This document shows positions 34,292 through 43,002 of a DNA stretch of 64,000 nt, one piece after another. The notes under the pieces are model-generated. The model was not told the origin of the DNA, made no database searches, and saw nothing but the letters and a program-made list of their open reading frames with translations. How positions within the stretch are numbered: the first letter of the stretch is position 1; each line of letters starts with the position of its first letter. The DNA lies in assembly GCA_036506795.1 (NCBI GenBank), contig DASXRC010000228.1:88699-152698 (forward strand). Reading direction: 5' to 3'. Made by a program: the position numbers and the translations under genes. The DNA comes from DASXRC01 sp036506795 (GTDB lineage Bacteria > Actinomycetota > Actinomycetes > Mycobacteriales > Micromonosporaceae).

Positions 34292-34376
34292 CCGGCCAGT
34301 GTGACCCGTACCTCCGACACAACGCCGCCCCCGGGCGTCGCGGCCCGCCAGAGGCCCGCCGGCCCGAGGGCCGTCG

Positions 34377-35846
34377 CTAGTCCGGGGGGAGGATGCCCTG
34401 CTCGCGTGCCCAACGCCGCAGCTCGGCCTCGGCCTCCTCGCGGCCCAGCGGTCCACGGTCCAGCCGCAGCTCCTTCAGGTACCGCCACGCCTTGCCCACA
34501 ACCGGACCGGGCGGGATCCCGAGCACATTCATGATCGCATTGCCGTCGAGGTCCGGCCGCACCCGGGCAAGATCCTCCTCGGCCTGGATCCGAGCGATCC
34601 GCGCTTCGAGCGCGTCGTAGTCGGCGGCGAGCTGGGCCGCCTTGCTGCGGTTGCGGGTGGTGCAGTCGGACCGCGTCAGCTTGTGCAGCCGGTCCAGCAG
34701 TGGGCCGGCGTCGGTGACGTACCGGCGCACCGCCGAGTCGGTCCACTCGCCCCGCCCGTAGCCGTAGAAGCGCAGGTGCAGCGCGACCAGCTGTTCCACG
34801 TCGGCGGTCACGTCCTTGGGGTACCGCAGCGCCCGCATGCGGGTGCGGGTCATCCGCGCGCCCACCAGCTCGTGATGGTGGAAGCTGACCCGACCGTCCG
34901 GCCCGATCGCCTTCGTGGCCGGCTTGCCGACGTCGTGCATGAGGGCGGCCATCCGCAGCACGAAGTCCGGCTCGCCGGTCTCGAACCCGGTCACGTTCTG
35001 GACGACGGTGAGCGTGTGTTCGTAGACGTCCTTGTGCTGCGCGTGCTCGTCGATCTCCAGCTTCAGCCCGGACAGCTCGGGGAGGAACCGGTCGGCCAGC
35101 CCGGTGTCGACGATCAGTCGCAGCGCCGGCACGGGGGCGGCACCACACAGCAGCTTGGTGAACTCGTCCCGGATCCGCTCCGCGGCGATCCTGGACAGGT
35201 CGCCGGCCATGGCGCGCAGGGCGGACTCGGCGGCCGGGTCCAGGGCGAATCGCAGCTGGGCGACGAACCGCGCGGCGCGCAGCATGCGCAGGGGATCGTC
35301 CGAGAACGACTCCTCCGGAGCGCCCGGCGTTCGGATCGCCTTGGCCGCCAGGTCGGCCAGGCCGCCGTACGGGTCGGTGAACTCGTGTGCCGGCAGGCTC
35401 ACCGCCATCGCGTTGATCGTGAAGTCACGCCGCCTGAGGTCGTCGAGCAGGTTCGTGCCGTACCCGACGACCGGGCGCCTGCTTACCCCGTCGTACGCTT
35501 CCGCCCGGAATGTGGTGATCTCCAGGCGAAGCCCGTCGCGCTCGGCGCCGATGGTGCCGAACTCACGACCGGTCTCCCAGGTCGCCTCCGCCCAGCCCTC
35601 GAGCACGCGCAGCGTCTCGTGCGGGCGCGCGTCGGTGGCGAAGTCGAGGTCATCGCCCAACCGGTCGAGCAGCGCGTCGCGCACCGAGCCGCCGACGAGG
35701 TGCAGCTCGTGGCCGGCCTTGGCGAACCGGCGGCCCAGCTCGTCCGCGACGGGAGATACGCGAAGCAGTTCGGCAACCGCCTTTCGCTGCGCGGCGGTCA
35801 GGTCACGCCGGGTCGAGGCGGGCCGCGGAGTGGATGTTTCGGGCAT
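34377..35846 (-). CDS. pcnA: CCA tRNA nucleotidyltransferase
   Basis: A 489-residue class II CCA-adding enzyme. The nucleotidyltransferase head has LVGGSVRDALLDRLGDDLDF and FTINAMAVSLP. The tRNA-binding region has DDPLRMLRAARFVAQLRFAL, followed by an HD domain with RMAALMHDVGKPATKA and SFHHHELVGA. It completes or repairs the tRNA 3' CCA end; the HD domain may hydrolyse phosphate esters. Orientation opposite to murJ with about 100 bp between start codons is the usual actinobacterial arrangement. Confidence 0.92.
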   Translation of the reverse strand: MPETSTPRPASTRRDLTAAQRKAVAELLRVSPVADELGRRFAKAGHELHLVGGSVRDALLDRLGDDLDFATDARPHETLRVLEGWAEATWETGREFGTIGAERDGLRLEITTFRAEAYDGVSRRPVVGYGTNLLDDLRRRDFTINAMAVSLPAHEFTDPYGGLADLAAKAIRTPGAPEESFSDDPLRMLRAARFVAQLRFALDPAAESALRAMAGDLSRIAAERIRDEFTKLLCGAAPVPALRLIVDTGLADRFLPELSGLKLEIDEHAQHKDVYEHTLTVVQNVTGFETGEPDFVLRMAALMHDVGKPATKAIGPDGRVSFHHHELVGARMTRTRMRALRYPKDVTADVEQLVALHLRFYGYGRGEWTDSAVRRYVTDAGPLLDRLHKLTRSDCTTRNRSKAAQLAADYDALEARIARIQAEEDLARVRPDLDGNAIMNVLGIPPGPVVGKAWRYLKELRLDRGPLGREEAEAELRRWAREQGILPPD

Positions 35847-35952
35847 GGGAGGGCCAGACTATCGGGCGGCTCGGGCGGTACGCGCGTGAGTATCGACTCG
35901 GGCCGTCGACGGCGCGAGGGCCGGTTCGTGACCGGCGGCTAAGGTCTGGGCC

Positions 35953-37788
35953 ATGGCGGAGGGCGAGCACCGGAACCCGGAGGTGGTTCACGACGGCCGG
36001 CGTCGGGCCGGCCGCGGCACCGTGTACCGCAGCGCCGCCGCCCGCCGGTTCGGCTCATCGCCGGGCGTACCCGTGGATGAGCTCGGTGCCGCCACGGTGA
36101 CCGCGCCCGAGCAGTTCGACGCGGCGGCCGCCGACAGCCCGGGGGAACCCGGCGCGGTGGTCGGTCCGGGCGAAGACGGCGGCAGCGCCGCCGGACACAG
36201 CGCGGTCATGGCGATGGGCAGCCTCGTGAGCAGGGGTACGGGGTTCCTGCGAACTGTGGCGATCGGGGCGGCCGTGGGCGCCCTCGGGGTCGGAAACGCA
36301 TACACCACCGCGCAGCTCTTTCCCGGAATGATCTACGAGCTGCTGCTCGGCGGAATCCTCACAAGCGTGGTCGTGCCGGTGCTCGTGCGAAGGCGCAAGG
36401 CCGACGCCGACCGCGGCCAGGCGTACACCCAGCGGTTGCTCAGCCTCGCGGTGCTCGCGCTCGCGGTCGCCGCGTTGCTGGCCGTGGCGGCCGCGCCGCT
36501 GCTCACGCTCGTGTACGCCGGCGCCGACGACGCGGCGTTCCGGTCGCTGGTCACCGTGTTCTCGTACCTGATCCTGCCGACCATCTTCTTCTACGGCTTG
36601 TCTGCACTGCTCGGCGCCGTCCTGAACACGCGCGGCCACTTCGCGGCTCCAACGTGGACGCCCATCCTCAACAACCTCGTGGTCATCGCCACGGCGGGGC
36701 TCTACATCGCGTTGTTCGGCGCGAAGGAGATCCGGCCGGAGGACATGACGCCGGCCCGCGTGCTCGTGCTCGGCGGCGGCACGCTGCTGGGCATCGCCAT
36801 CCAGTCGGCCGGGCTGTGGCCCGCGTTGCGCCGCGTCGGCTTCCGCTGGAGGTGGCGGTTCGACTTCCGCGCCCTCGGGCTGCGCGAGCTGGGTCGGCTC
36901 GGTGCCTGGATGTTCTGCTACGTGGCCGTCAGCCAGGTCGGCGTCGTCGTGCTGCTGAACCTGCTGAACCGGGCGAGCGAGTCGGGGCCTGGGGGCAAGG
37001 CCGGCGTGCTGATCTACAACAACGTGTACCTGCTGCTGATGATGGCGCACGGCATCATCGCCGTGTCGATCATTGTGGCGCTGATGCCGCGGATGAGCGC
37101 CGCCGCGGCCGACGGCCGGTACGCCGACCTGACCGCGGACCTGTCCCGCGGCACCCGGATGGCCACCGCTGTGCTGGCCCCGGTCGCGGTCGTCTACGCG
37201 GTGCTGGCGGCGCCGATCGCGGTGACGCTGTTCCGGTGGGGCGCGTTCTCGAGCAGCAGCGCCGCCGCGACCACGCTCGTCCTGTTGATGGCGGCGCTCG
37301 CCCTGGTCCCATTCGCGATCAGCCAGCTCCTCACGTTCGCGTTCTATGCGCTGCCCGACACGAAGACGCCAGCACTGATCAACATTCCGGTCGTGGCCCT
37401 GCGGGTAGCCGTCCAGATTGGCCTGTTCTTCGCGCTTGCCGCGCAGTTCGCGGCCGCCGGGCTCATGATCGGTAACGGCGTTTCCTACCTCGCGGCGGTC
37501 GTGGTCTCCGCGTGGCTGCTCCGTCGTCGGGTCGGGCAGATCGGACTGCGGGAGATCTCGGTGACATCCGCCAAGGTGCTCGCCGCGGCGCTCGGCTCCG
37601 CGTTGCTGGGCGTCCTCGTCGTCAGCCTGCTGCCCGGCGACGACACGCCGACGAAGGTAGAGGCGATCGTGCGGCTGGTCATCGGCGGAGGCGTGATCGT
37701 GGCGAGCTACGTGGGTCTCGCGTTGGCGCTACGGATCCGTGAGATCAATGAGGTGATCGGCTTGGTGCGGCGCAAGCTCGGCCGCTGA
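35953..37788 (+). CDS. murJ: Lipid II flippase MurJ (MviN)
   Basis: A 611-residue protein with a ~85-residue charged cytoplasmic N-terminus, then about 14 membrane helices. The MviN opening is SLVSRGTGFLRTVAIGAAVG with QLFPGMIYELLLGGILTSVV; an NLLNRASE-type loop and QLLTFAFYALPDTKTPALIN follow. It moves lipid II across the membrane for wall synthesis. In mycobacteria the same protein carries a C-terminal pseudokinase and extracellular domain. Here that part is a separate gene 310 bp downstream. Confidence 0.93.
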   Translation: MAEGEHRNPEVVHDGRRRAGRGTVYRSAAARRFGSSPGVPVDELGAATVTAPEQFDAAAADSPGEPGAVVGPGEDGGSAAGHSAVMAMGSLVSRGTGFLRTVAIGAAVGALGVGNAYTTAQLFPGMIYELLLGGILTSVVVPVLVRRRKADADRGQAYTQRLLSLAVLALAVAALLAVAAAPLLTLVYAGADDAAFRSLVTVFSYLILPTIFFYGLSALLGAVLNTRGHFAAPTWTPILNNLVVIATAGLYIALFGAKEIRPEDMTPARVLVLGGGTLLGIAIQSAGLWPALRRVGFRWRWRFDFRALGLRELGRLGAWMFCYVAVSQVGVVVLLNLLNRASESGPGGKAGVLIYNNVYLLLMMAHGIIAVSIIVALMPRMSAAAADGRYADLTADLSRGTRMATAVLAPVAVVYAVLAAPIAVTLFRWGAFSSSSAAATTLVLLMAALALVPFAISQLLTFAFYALPDTKTPALINIPVVALRVAVQIGLFFALAAQFAAAGLMIGNGVSYLAAVVVSAWLLRRRVGQIGLREISVTSAKVLAAALGSALLGVLVVSLLPGDDTPTKVEAIVRLVIGGGVIVASYVGLALALRIREINEVIGLVRRKLGR

Positions 37789-38097
37789 GTCGTCGATGCA
37801 CCTCCGCAGCGTCCCGCGCGTCGCGTGCCAACGTCGACAGAGTTGGGTCTACAGCAAAGCGGACCTATGAGGCTTTGATAACAACACACATGGACGCGGA
37901 CAATGCGGGAAAGTAGAGCGTGGAGCGTCGGGCGGTCCGGCATGTACACGGTTGAGTGCCCAGCCACGATGGCGTGTCGTATCGCCCACTCCGCCCGGGT
38001 AAGGTCGCTCCTGACGGGTGGCCGATGCGCCTACGCTTAGACAGGTCCACGGCGTGCATGGTTCCGTTGATCAGTGTGATCACCGAGGGAGGACGGG
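37789..38097. other. Intergenic between murJ and pseudokinase gene
   Basis: About 309 bp. It contains two adjacent TGATCA words (38068-38073 and 38077-38082, GTG spacer) just before the downstream ribosome site, GAGGGAGGA. No ORF. A promoter is expected but was not located. Confidence 0.45.
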
Positions 38098-39609
38098 GTG
38101 ACCCAGGTCGGCGAGGGTCAGGACGCGCCCGAACAGGACGCGTCCTTGATGACCTTCGGTGCACCCACCGTCGGTGAAATCTTGGCCGAGCGGTACGAGC
38201 TACTAGAGCACATCAACGACGACAGCGTCGGGCGACAGGTGTGGCGGGGGCTGGACGTGATACTCCGGCGGCCGGTCGCGATTGTCCTGCGCTACCCCGG
38301 CGGCGAATCCGCCGAGGAGATGCTGCAGGCGGCCGTCGCCGCGAGCCGGGTCATCCATCCGAACCTCGTCGGCGTCTACGACGCCATTGATGAGGGCGAG
38401 CGGGCGTACGTCGTGCGCGAGTGGATCGAGGGTGCGGCGCTGCGCGAGCACGTCACATCCGGGCCGCTGGATGCCGAGCGGGCCACCACGGTCGCCCACG
38501 CGGTCACCGCCGCGGCGGCCGCGGTGCACGCGACCGGCATGGCGCACGGCAACATCCATCCCGGGACCGCGCTGATCGCCACGGACGGCCGGGTGGTGCT
38601 GGCCGACGCTCGGGCCGACGGCGGCGCGACCATGGAGCAGGACGTCCGGGCGATCGGTGGGTTGCTGTACTTCTCGCTGACCGGTCACTGGCCGCACGCC
38701 GAGGCCGGCCCGTCGACGCTGCCGGACGCGGTTCGCGACTCGTCGGGCACGCCCGCCGCGCCGCGGCAGATCCGCGCCGGGGTTCCCACGTACCTCGACG
38801 AGCTGACCATGGATCTGCTCGACACCCGCCTTGCGCTGCCGTCCGCCTACGCGCTCGAGGCCGAGCTGGCCCGCCTGGACCACGAGGCCTCGCCCTTCTT
38901 CGATGACCCGGTCCCGCTGCGCTTCACGGAGGAGGCGCGGGCCGAGCGGGGCAGTCCGGTCGGTCGCAAGATCGCCTTAGGCGTGGCCGGGCTGTTGGCC
39001 ATCTCGGTCGCCGGATTCCTGGTCGGCACGCAGGCGTTCTCGGGCGGCGGCAACGCGAGTCCTGGGCGTACGCCCGGGGCGAACGCCGCGAGCGCATCGT
39101 CGGATGCGACCAGGCCCGCCGCACAGCCGGTCGCATTGAAGCCAGTCGGCGCGCGCGTGGTCGACCCCGGCGGTGACCGCACGGAACTGGACGGCGTCGA
39201 GAAGGCCCTCGACGGCGACGCCAACACCGGCTGGGATTCGATGGATCGGTACAACCAGCCCGCGTTCGGCAACATCGCCGGGAAGGACGGGATGGGCATC
39301 CTGATCGACCTGGGTGAACCACACGCGGTCACCTCGGTCAAGGTCGAGCTCTCCGCGGCCGGTGCCAGCGCCCAACTGCGGTACGGCACCGTCGACCCCG
39401 GCGACACTTCGGCCGGCGACCGGACGATCGAGGAGACGTACCCCAAGATCGCCGAATTCGCCGACTACGACGGGACAACGATGGCGTTCGGCGGGTTCGA
39501 CCCGGATGCCACGTACCGCTACCTGCTGGTCTGGATCACCAAGCTGCCGTCGGACGGCCGCGGACGCTACACCATCGCGGTCCAGGAGATTACGGTGCAG
39601 GGACACTGA
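38098..39609 (+). CDS. Membrane pseudokinase with extracellular discoidin-like domain
   Basis: A 503-residue protein. Residues ~25-260 form a kinase fold starting ILAERYELLEHIND. The glycine-loop and key catalytic positions are altered: the VAIK lysine is replaced (VAIVLRYP), HRD is HGNIHPGT and the DFG segment reads LADARADG. It should bind rather than phosphorylate. One helix follows (ALGVAGLLAISVAGFLVGTQ, ~290-312), then a ~150-residue beta domain resembling F5/8 type C (VKVELSAAGASAQLRYG). This equals the C-terminal half of mycobacterial MviN, where it recruits a phosphothreonine reader. GTG start with strong ribosome site. Confidence 0.8.
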   Translation: MTQVGEGQDAPEQDASLMTFGAPTVGEILAERYELLEHINDDSVGRQVWRGLDVILRRPVAIVLRYPGGESAEEMLQAAVAASRVIHPNLVGVYDAIDEGERAYVVREWIEGAALREHVTSGPLDAERATTVAHAVTAAAAAVHATGMAHGNIHPGTALIATDGRVVLADARADGGATMEQDVRAIGGLLYFSLTGHWPHAEAGPSTLPDAVRDSSGTPAAPRQIRAGVPTYLDELTMDLLDTRLALPSAYALEAELARLDHEASPFFDDPVPLRFTEEARAERGSPVGRKIALGVAGLLAISVAGFLVGTQAFSGGGNASPGRTPGANAASASSDATRPAAQPVALKPVGARVVDPGGDRTELDGVEKALDGDANTGWDSMDRYNQPAFGNIAGKDGMGILIDLGEPHAVTSVKVELSAAGASAQLRYGTVDPGDTSAGDRTIEETYPKIAEFADYDGTTMAFGGFDPDATYRYLLVWITKLPSDGRGRYTIAVQEITVQGH

Positions 39610-39641
39610 ACCCGATCGCGCCGGCTCGATAGTCTGCTCCC

Positions 39642-40334
39642 GTGGGCGACGGCCGGGAGCGCACCGACTCCGAGCTGCTGTCCGCCCACGTCCACGGTGA
39701 CCCGGACGCCTTCGCGGAGCTCGTGGCGCGCCACCGCGACCGGCTCTGGGCGGTGGCTCTACGCACGCTCGGCGACCGCGAGGAGGCCGCCGACGCGGTC
39801 CAGGACGCCCTGCTATCGGCGTACCGGGCGGCCGGCCGGTTCCGCGGGGACGCCGCAGTGACGACGTGGCTGCACCGGATCGTCGTGAACGCCTGCCTGG
39901 ACCGGGTACGCCGGCGCCAGGCCCACCCGACCGTGCCGCTGCCGGATGGCAGCCGCGACCGGGACGCGGGCGGCCGCGGCGGCGGGATCGAGCCGGCCAG
40001 CCCCAGCATCGACCACGACACGGTGTTGGTGGTGCGGGAGGCGCTCGGGCGGCTTGCGGTCGAGCAGCGCGCGGCGCTGGTGCTCGTCGACATCCAGGGC
40101 TACTCGGTCGCCGAGGTGGCACAGATCCTCGGCGTCGCCGAGGGCACCGTCAAGAGCCGCTGCGCGCGCGGCCGCCTCCGGCTCGCGACCCTGCTGGGGC
40201 ACCTCCGCCCGACGCCGACCGGGGAAGCCACCTCGGTGAACCAGGACACGTCCGGGAACCCGGCCGCGGCGGGCGACGTCCCAACGGGATCGGGCGGAAG
40301 CCCGAGCGGCGGCCAGACAAGGATCTTGCGGTGA
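39642..40334 (+). CDS. sigM: ECF RNA polymerase sigma factor SigM
   Basis: A 230-residue ECF factor. Region 2 runs from LLSAHVHGDPDAFAELVARH to DAVQDALLSAYRAAGRFRGD; region 4 contains VLVDIQGYSVAEVAQILGVA and GTVKSRCARGRLRL. A flexible tail of ~35 residues follows. Gene order pseudokinase-sigM-anti-sigma-trxB-trxA is the standard SigM arrangement in actinobacteria, where it is linked to envelope stress. Its stop overlaps the next start by 4 bp. Confidence 0.92.
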   Translation: MGDGRERTDSELLSAHVHGDPDAFAELVARHRDRLWAVALRTLGDREEAADAVQDALLSAYRAAGRFRGDAAVTTWLHRIVVNACLDRVRRRQAHPTVPLPDGSRDRDAGGRGGGIEPASPSIDHDTVLVVREALGRLAVEQRAALVLVDIQGYSVAEVAQILGVAEGTVKSRCARGRLRLATLLGHLRPTPTGEATSVNQDTSGNPAAAGDVPTGSGGSPSGGQTRILR

Positions 40335-41350
40335 CGGGCAACGAGTTCAGCGGGGTCGACCTCGACCGACTCGCCGACTACGTCGGTGGGGCGCTGGACG
40401 GCACCCCGGACGCCGCGGAGGTCGAACGGCTGGTCGCCGACGACCCGGCATGGCAGGCGGCGTACGCGGCGCTCGGTCCGGCGGCCGGCCAGGTCCGCGC
40501 CGACCTCGCCGCGCTCGGCGCCGTGCCCGAGCCCATGCCCCCCGACGTCGCGGACCGTCTGGACGCGGCGCTGCGGCCTGCCACCGGCGAGCCGTCCAGC
40601 CACCGCCGGCGGGCGGGAACGCCGGCACGCGGCGTACCCCTGTCCCGGTCCGCGCGGGGACGGCCCGTGGGCGGCGGGCCCACATCCGATCGGCCCCCAC
40701 GGCGCCGGGGTGTGTCGCGCCGGTGGGTGCGGTGGGCCGGCGTGGCCGCGGTCGCGACCGCGGTGTTGGCCCTCGGGGGCATCGGAACCAAGGTCCTGTC
40801 TGGCGGTGGAGCGGGCGGCGACAACGCGGGCTCGACCGCCGATCGCGGGGCCGAGGGCGCCGGCCAGAACGCGGCGGCGCCGGCGGCCGGCGAGGCGCTG
40901 CCCGGTGGGGGGCAGGCGCTGGTGAGCGGGATTGACTACCGGCCGGAGACTCTCGCCGGCATCGTCGCCCTGGCCGGCCCCGGTGCGACCGCACGGGGCA
41001 CGGTCCCGCTCGACGCCGGGCAGGCCAGCGACGCCGGGTCGAAAAGGGCCACGTCGACCTATTCGTCCGAGCGGGTGGCGAGCGCGGCCCCCGCCGAGCT
41101 GCGTCGGCTGACCGATCCCGCCAACTGGGCCGTGTGCCTGGACGCGCTGACCGCCGGAAATACGCTGTACGCCGGGTACGTCGGGCCGGCGACCGTTCGG
41201 GTCGTGGACTACGCGCGGTTCGAGGGTCGGCCGGCGCTCGTGGTGTTCTTTGTCGATGGCCGCGGAGCGCAGCGGGTCGCCGTGGTTGGCCCTCACTGCG
41301 GCGAGCCATCGGCCGGCGCGGATGTCCGGTACGCCACGCGGGTAGGCTGA
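40331..41350 (+). CDS. Membrane anti-sigma factor for SigM
   Basis: A 339-residue protein. The N-terminal ~75 residues resemble a short anti-sigma helical domain (VDLDRLADYVGGALDGTPDA...), without the HxxxCxxC zinc motif. An Arg-rich segment and one membrane helix follow (WAGVAAVATAVLALGGIG, ~140-157), then an extracellular part with one cysteine in WAVCLDALTAG and one in GPHCGEPS. It begins GTGA-overlapping sigM, so the two are made in near equal amounts. It is likely to hold SigM at the membrane until a signal arrives. Confidence 0.8.
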   Translation: MTGNEFSGVDLDRLADYVGGALDGTPDAAEVERLVADDPAWQAAYAALGPAAGQVRADLAALGAVPEPMPPDVADRLDAALRPATGEPSSHRRRAGTPARGVPLSRSARGRPVGGGPTSDRPPRRRGVSRRWVRWAGVAAVATAVLALGGIGTKVLSGGGAGGDNAGSTADRGAEGAGQNAAAPAAGEALPGGGQALVSGIDYRPETLAGIVALAGPGATARGTVPLDAGQASDAGSKRATSTYSSERVASAAPAELRRLTDPANWAVCLDALTAGNTLYAGYVGPATVRVVDYARFEGRPALVVFFVDGRGAQRVAVVGPHCGEPSAGADVRYATRVG

Positions 41351-41401
41351 GAGGTGCGATCAGCCGCGAGCACGTGACGTGACGCACCGCCTGCACCACT
41401 C

Positions 41402-41429
41402 GGGAATCTCTGGTTCGTACTATGACGTT
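41402..41429 (+). promoter_or_regulatory. SigR/SigH-type promoter of trxBA
   Basis: GGGAAT (41402-41407), 19-base spacer, GTT (41427-41429). This is an excellent fit to the actinobacterial oxidative-stress sigma consensus GGAAT-N18/19-GTT, placed 66 bp before the trxB start. TrxBA operons are known SigR/SigH targets. Confidence 0.85.
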
Positions 41430-41495
41430 CTCTGGTGCGCGGCCAACCGGAGAACATCGGTTGGAGAGCGCGCAACGTACGCAGAGGGAGACGGC

Positions 41496-42452
41496 GTGGA
41501 CGAGGTCCGCAATCTGATCATCATCGGCTCGGGCCCGGCGGGCTACACCGCCGCGCTCTATGCCGCGCGCGCCAACCTCAGCCCTCTCGTCATCGAGGGC
41601 GTGGAGTCGGGCGGCGCGCTGATGACGACGACCGACGTCGAAAACTTTCCAGGCTTCCCGGACGGCATCATGGGTCCGGAGCTGATGGACGCCATGCGCA
41701 AGCAGGCCGAGCGCTTCGGTGCCGAGTTCCTGACCGACAACGTCACCCGGGTCGAGCTCGCCGGCACGACCGGAACGCCCGGCCGGCACGAGGTGAAGAC
41801 GGTGTACGTGGGGGAGACCGCGTACCGGGCGAAGACCGTGATCCTGGCCACCGGTTCGGCCTGGCGGCCGCTCGGTGTTCCCGGCGAGCGGGAGCTGCTC
41901 GGCCACGGCGTGTCGTCGTGCGCGACGTGTGACGGCTTCTTCTTCCGCGATCAGCACATCGCGGTCGTCGGCGGCGGCGACTCCGCGATGGAGGAGGCGA
42001 CGTTCCTCACGCGGTTCGCCGACAGCGTCACGATCATCCACCGGCGGGACGAGTTCCGCGCCAGCAAGATCATGGCGGAGCGCGCGCTGACCAACCCGCA
42101 GATCAAGGTCGAGTGGAACACGGTCGTCGACGAGATCCTCGGCGCCGACGGCAAGGTCGCCGGCGTGCGCGTACGCAACGTCCACACCGGCGAGGCTCGG
42201 CTGCTGGACGTTACCGGTGTGTTCGTCGCCATCGGTCACGACCCGCGCAGCGAGATGTTCAAGGGCCAGATCGACCTCGACGAATCCGGCTACGTCATCG
42301 TCGACGGCCAGAGCACGAGGACCAGCGTTCCCGGGGTATTCGCGGCCGGCGACCTGGTGGACCACACCTACCGACAGGCGGTCACCGCCGCGGGCACCGG
42401 CTGCGCGGCAGCGCTGGACGCCGAACGGTTCATCGCGTCGCTGCCCGAGTGA
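41496..42452 (+). CDS. trxB: Thioredoxin-disulfide reductase
   Basis: A 318-residue flavoprotein. FAD-binding motif IIGSGPAGYTAALYAARA; the redox pair CATC in SSCATCDGFFFRDQ; NADPH-binding VVGGGDSAMEEATFL with HRRDEFRAS; C-terminal GVFAAGDLVDHTYRQAVTAAGTG. It reduces thioredoxin with NADPH. The GTG at 41496 follows AGGGAG by 6 bases. It precedes trxA by 79 bp and lies downstream of a SigR-type promoter. Confidence 0.95.
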   Translation: MDEVRNLIIIGSGPAGYTAALYAARANLSPLVIEGVESGGALMTTTDVENFPGFPDGIMGPELMDAMRKQAERFGAEFLTDNVTRVELAGTTGTPGRHEVKTVYVGETAYRAKTVILATGSAWRPLGVPGERELLGHGVSSCATCDGFFFRDQHIAVVGGGDSAMEEATFLTRFADSVTIIHRRDEFRASKIMAERALTNPQIKVEWNTVVDEILGADGKVAGVRVRNVHTGEARLLDVTGVFVAIGHDPRSEMFKGQIDLDESGYVIVDGQSTRTSVPGVFAAGDLVDHTYRQAVTAAGTGCAAALDAERFIASLPE

Positions 42453-42531
42453 ACGACCGACCAACCAACGCCGGACCGAACCGGCACGTCGACCGGCTCA
42501 GCCGACTGGCATGACAGAGGAGGGTTCTTTA

Positions 42532-42855
42532 GTGGGAGCAACCAAGGCGGTCACGGACGCGAACTTCGTCAGTGACGTGTTGCAGTCCGACAGGCCGGTG
42601 CTGGTGGACTTCTGGGCCGAATGGTGCGCGCCATGCCGCAAGGTCGAGCCAGTGCTCGAAGAGATCGCCAACGAGCTGGGTGACAAGGTCAGCATCGTTA
42701 AGCTCAACATCGACGAGAACCCCGAGACCGCCCGCGCGTACCGCGTGATGTCCGTGCCGACCCTCACGGTCTTCAAGGACGGCCAGCCGGTGCAGTCGGT
42801 GGCCGGCGCCCGCCCGAAGGGCGACCTGGTCCGCCTCATCGAGTCCGCGTTCTAG
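42532..42855 (+). CDS. trxA: Thioredoxin
   Basis: A 107-residue thioredoxin with active site WAEWCAPCRKVEP and the cis-proline segment SVPTLTVFKDGQ. The GTG at 42532 is chosen because GGAGGG lies 7 bases upstream, even though an in-frame ATG eight codons earlier is open. It reduces protein disulfides with electrons from TrxB. It is followed by a perfect terminator hairpin. Confidence 0.95.
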   Translation: MGATKAVTDANFVSDVLQSDRPVLVDFWAEWCAPCRKVEPVLEEIANELGDKVSIVKLNIDENPETARAYRVMSVPTLTVFKDGQPVQSVAGARPKGDLVRLIESAF

Positions 42856-42882
42856 GTCGCGGGCTCCCGGAACCCCAGGGCC

Positions 42883-42913
42883 GCGCCCCGCATCCGAACC
42901 AGGTGCGGGGCGC
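42883..42913 (+). terminator. Hairpin terminator after trxA
   Basis: Perfect 10-bp stem GCGCCCCGCA / TGCGGGGCGC with an 11-base loop, 27 bp after the trxA stop. No T tract. Confidence 0.7.
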
Positions 42914-43002
42914 ATGGCTTTCCTGGGCACCGTCGTCCGCACCACGGTAGGCTCCGCGCGGGTGTGTGCGCACTCGCCGCGGGCGCAGAGGGAGGTCGTA
43001 CG

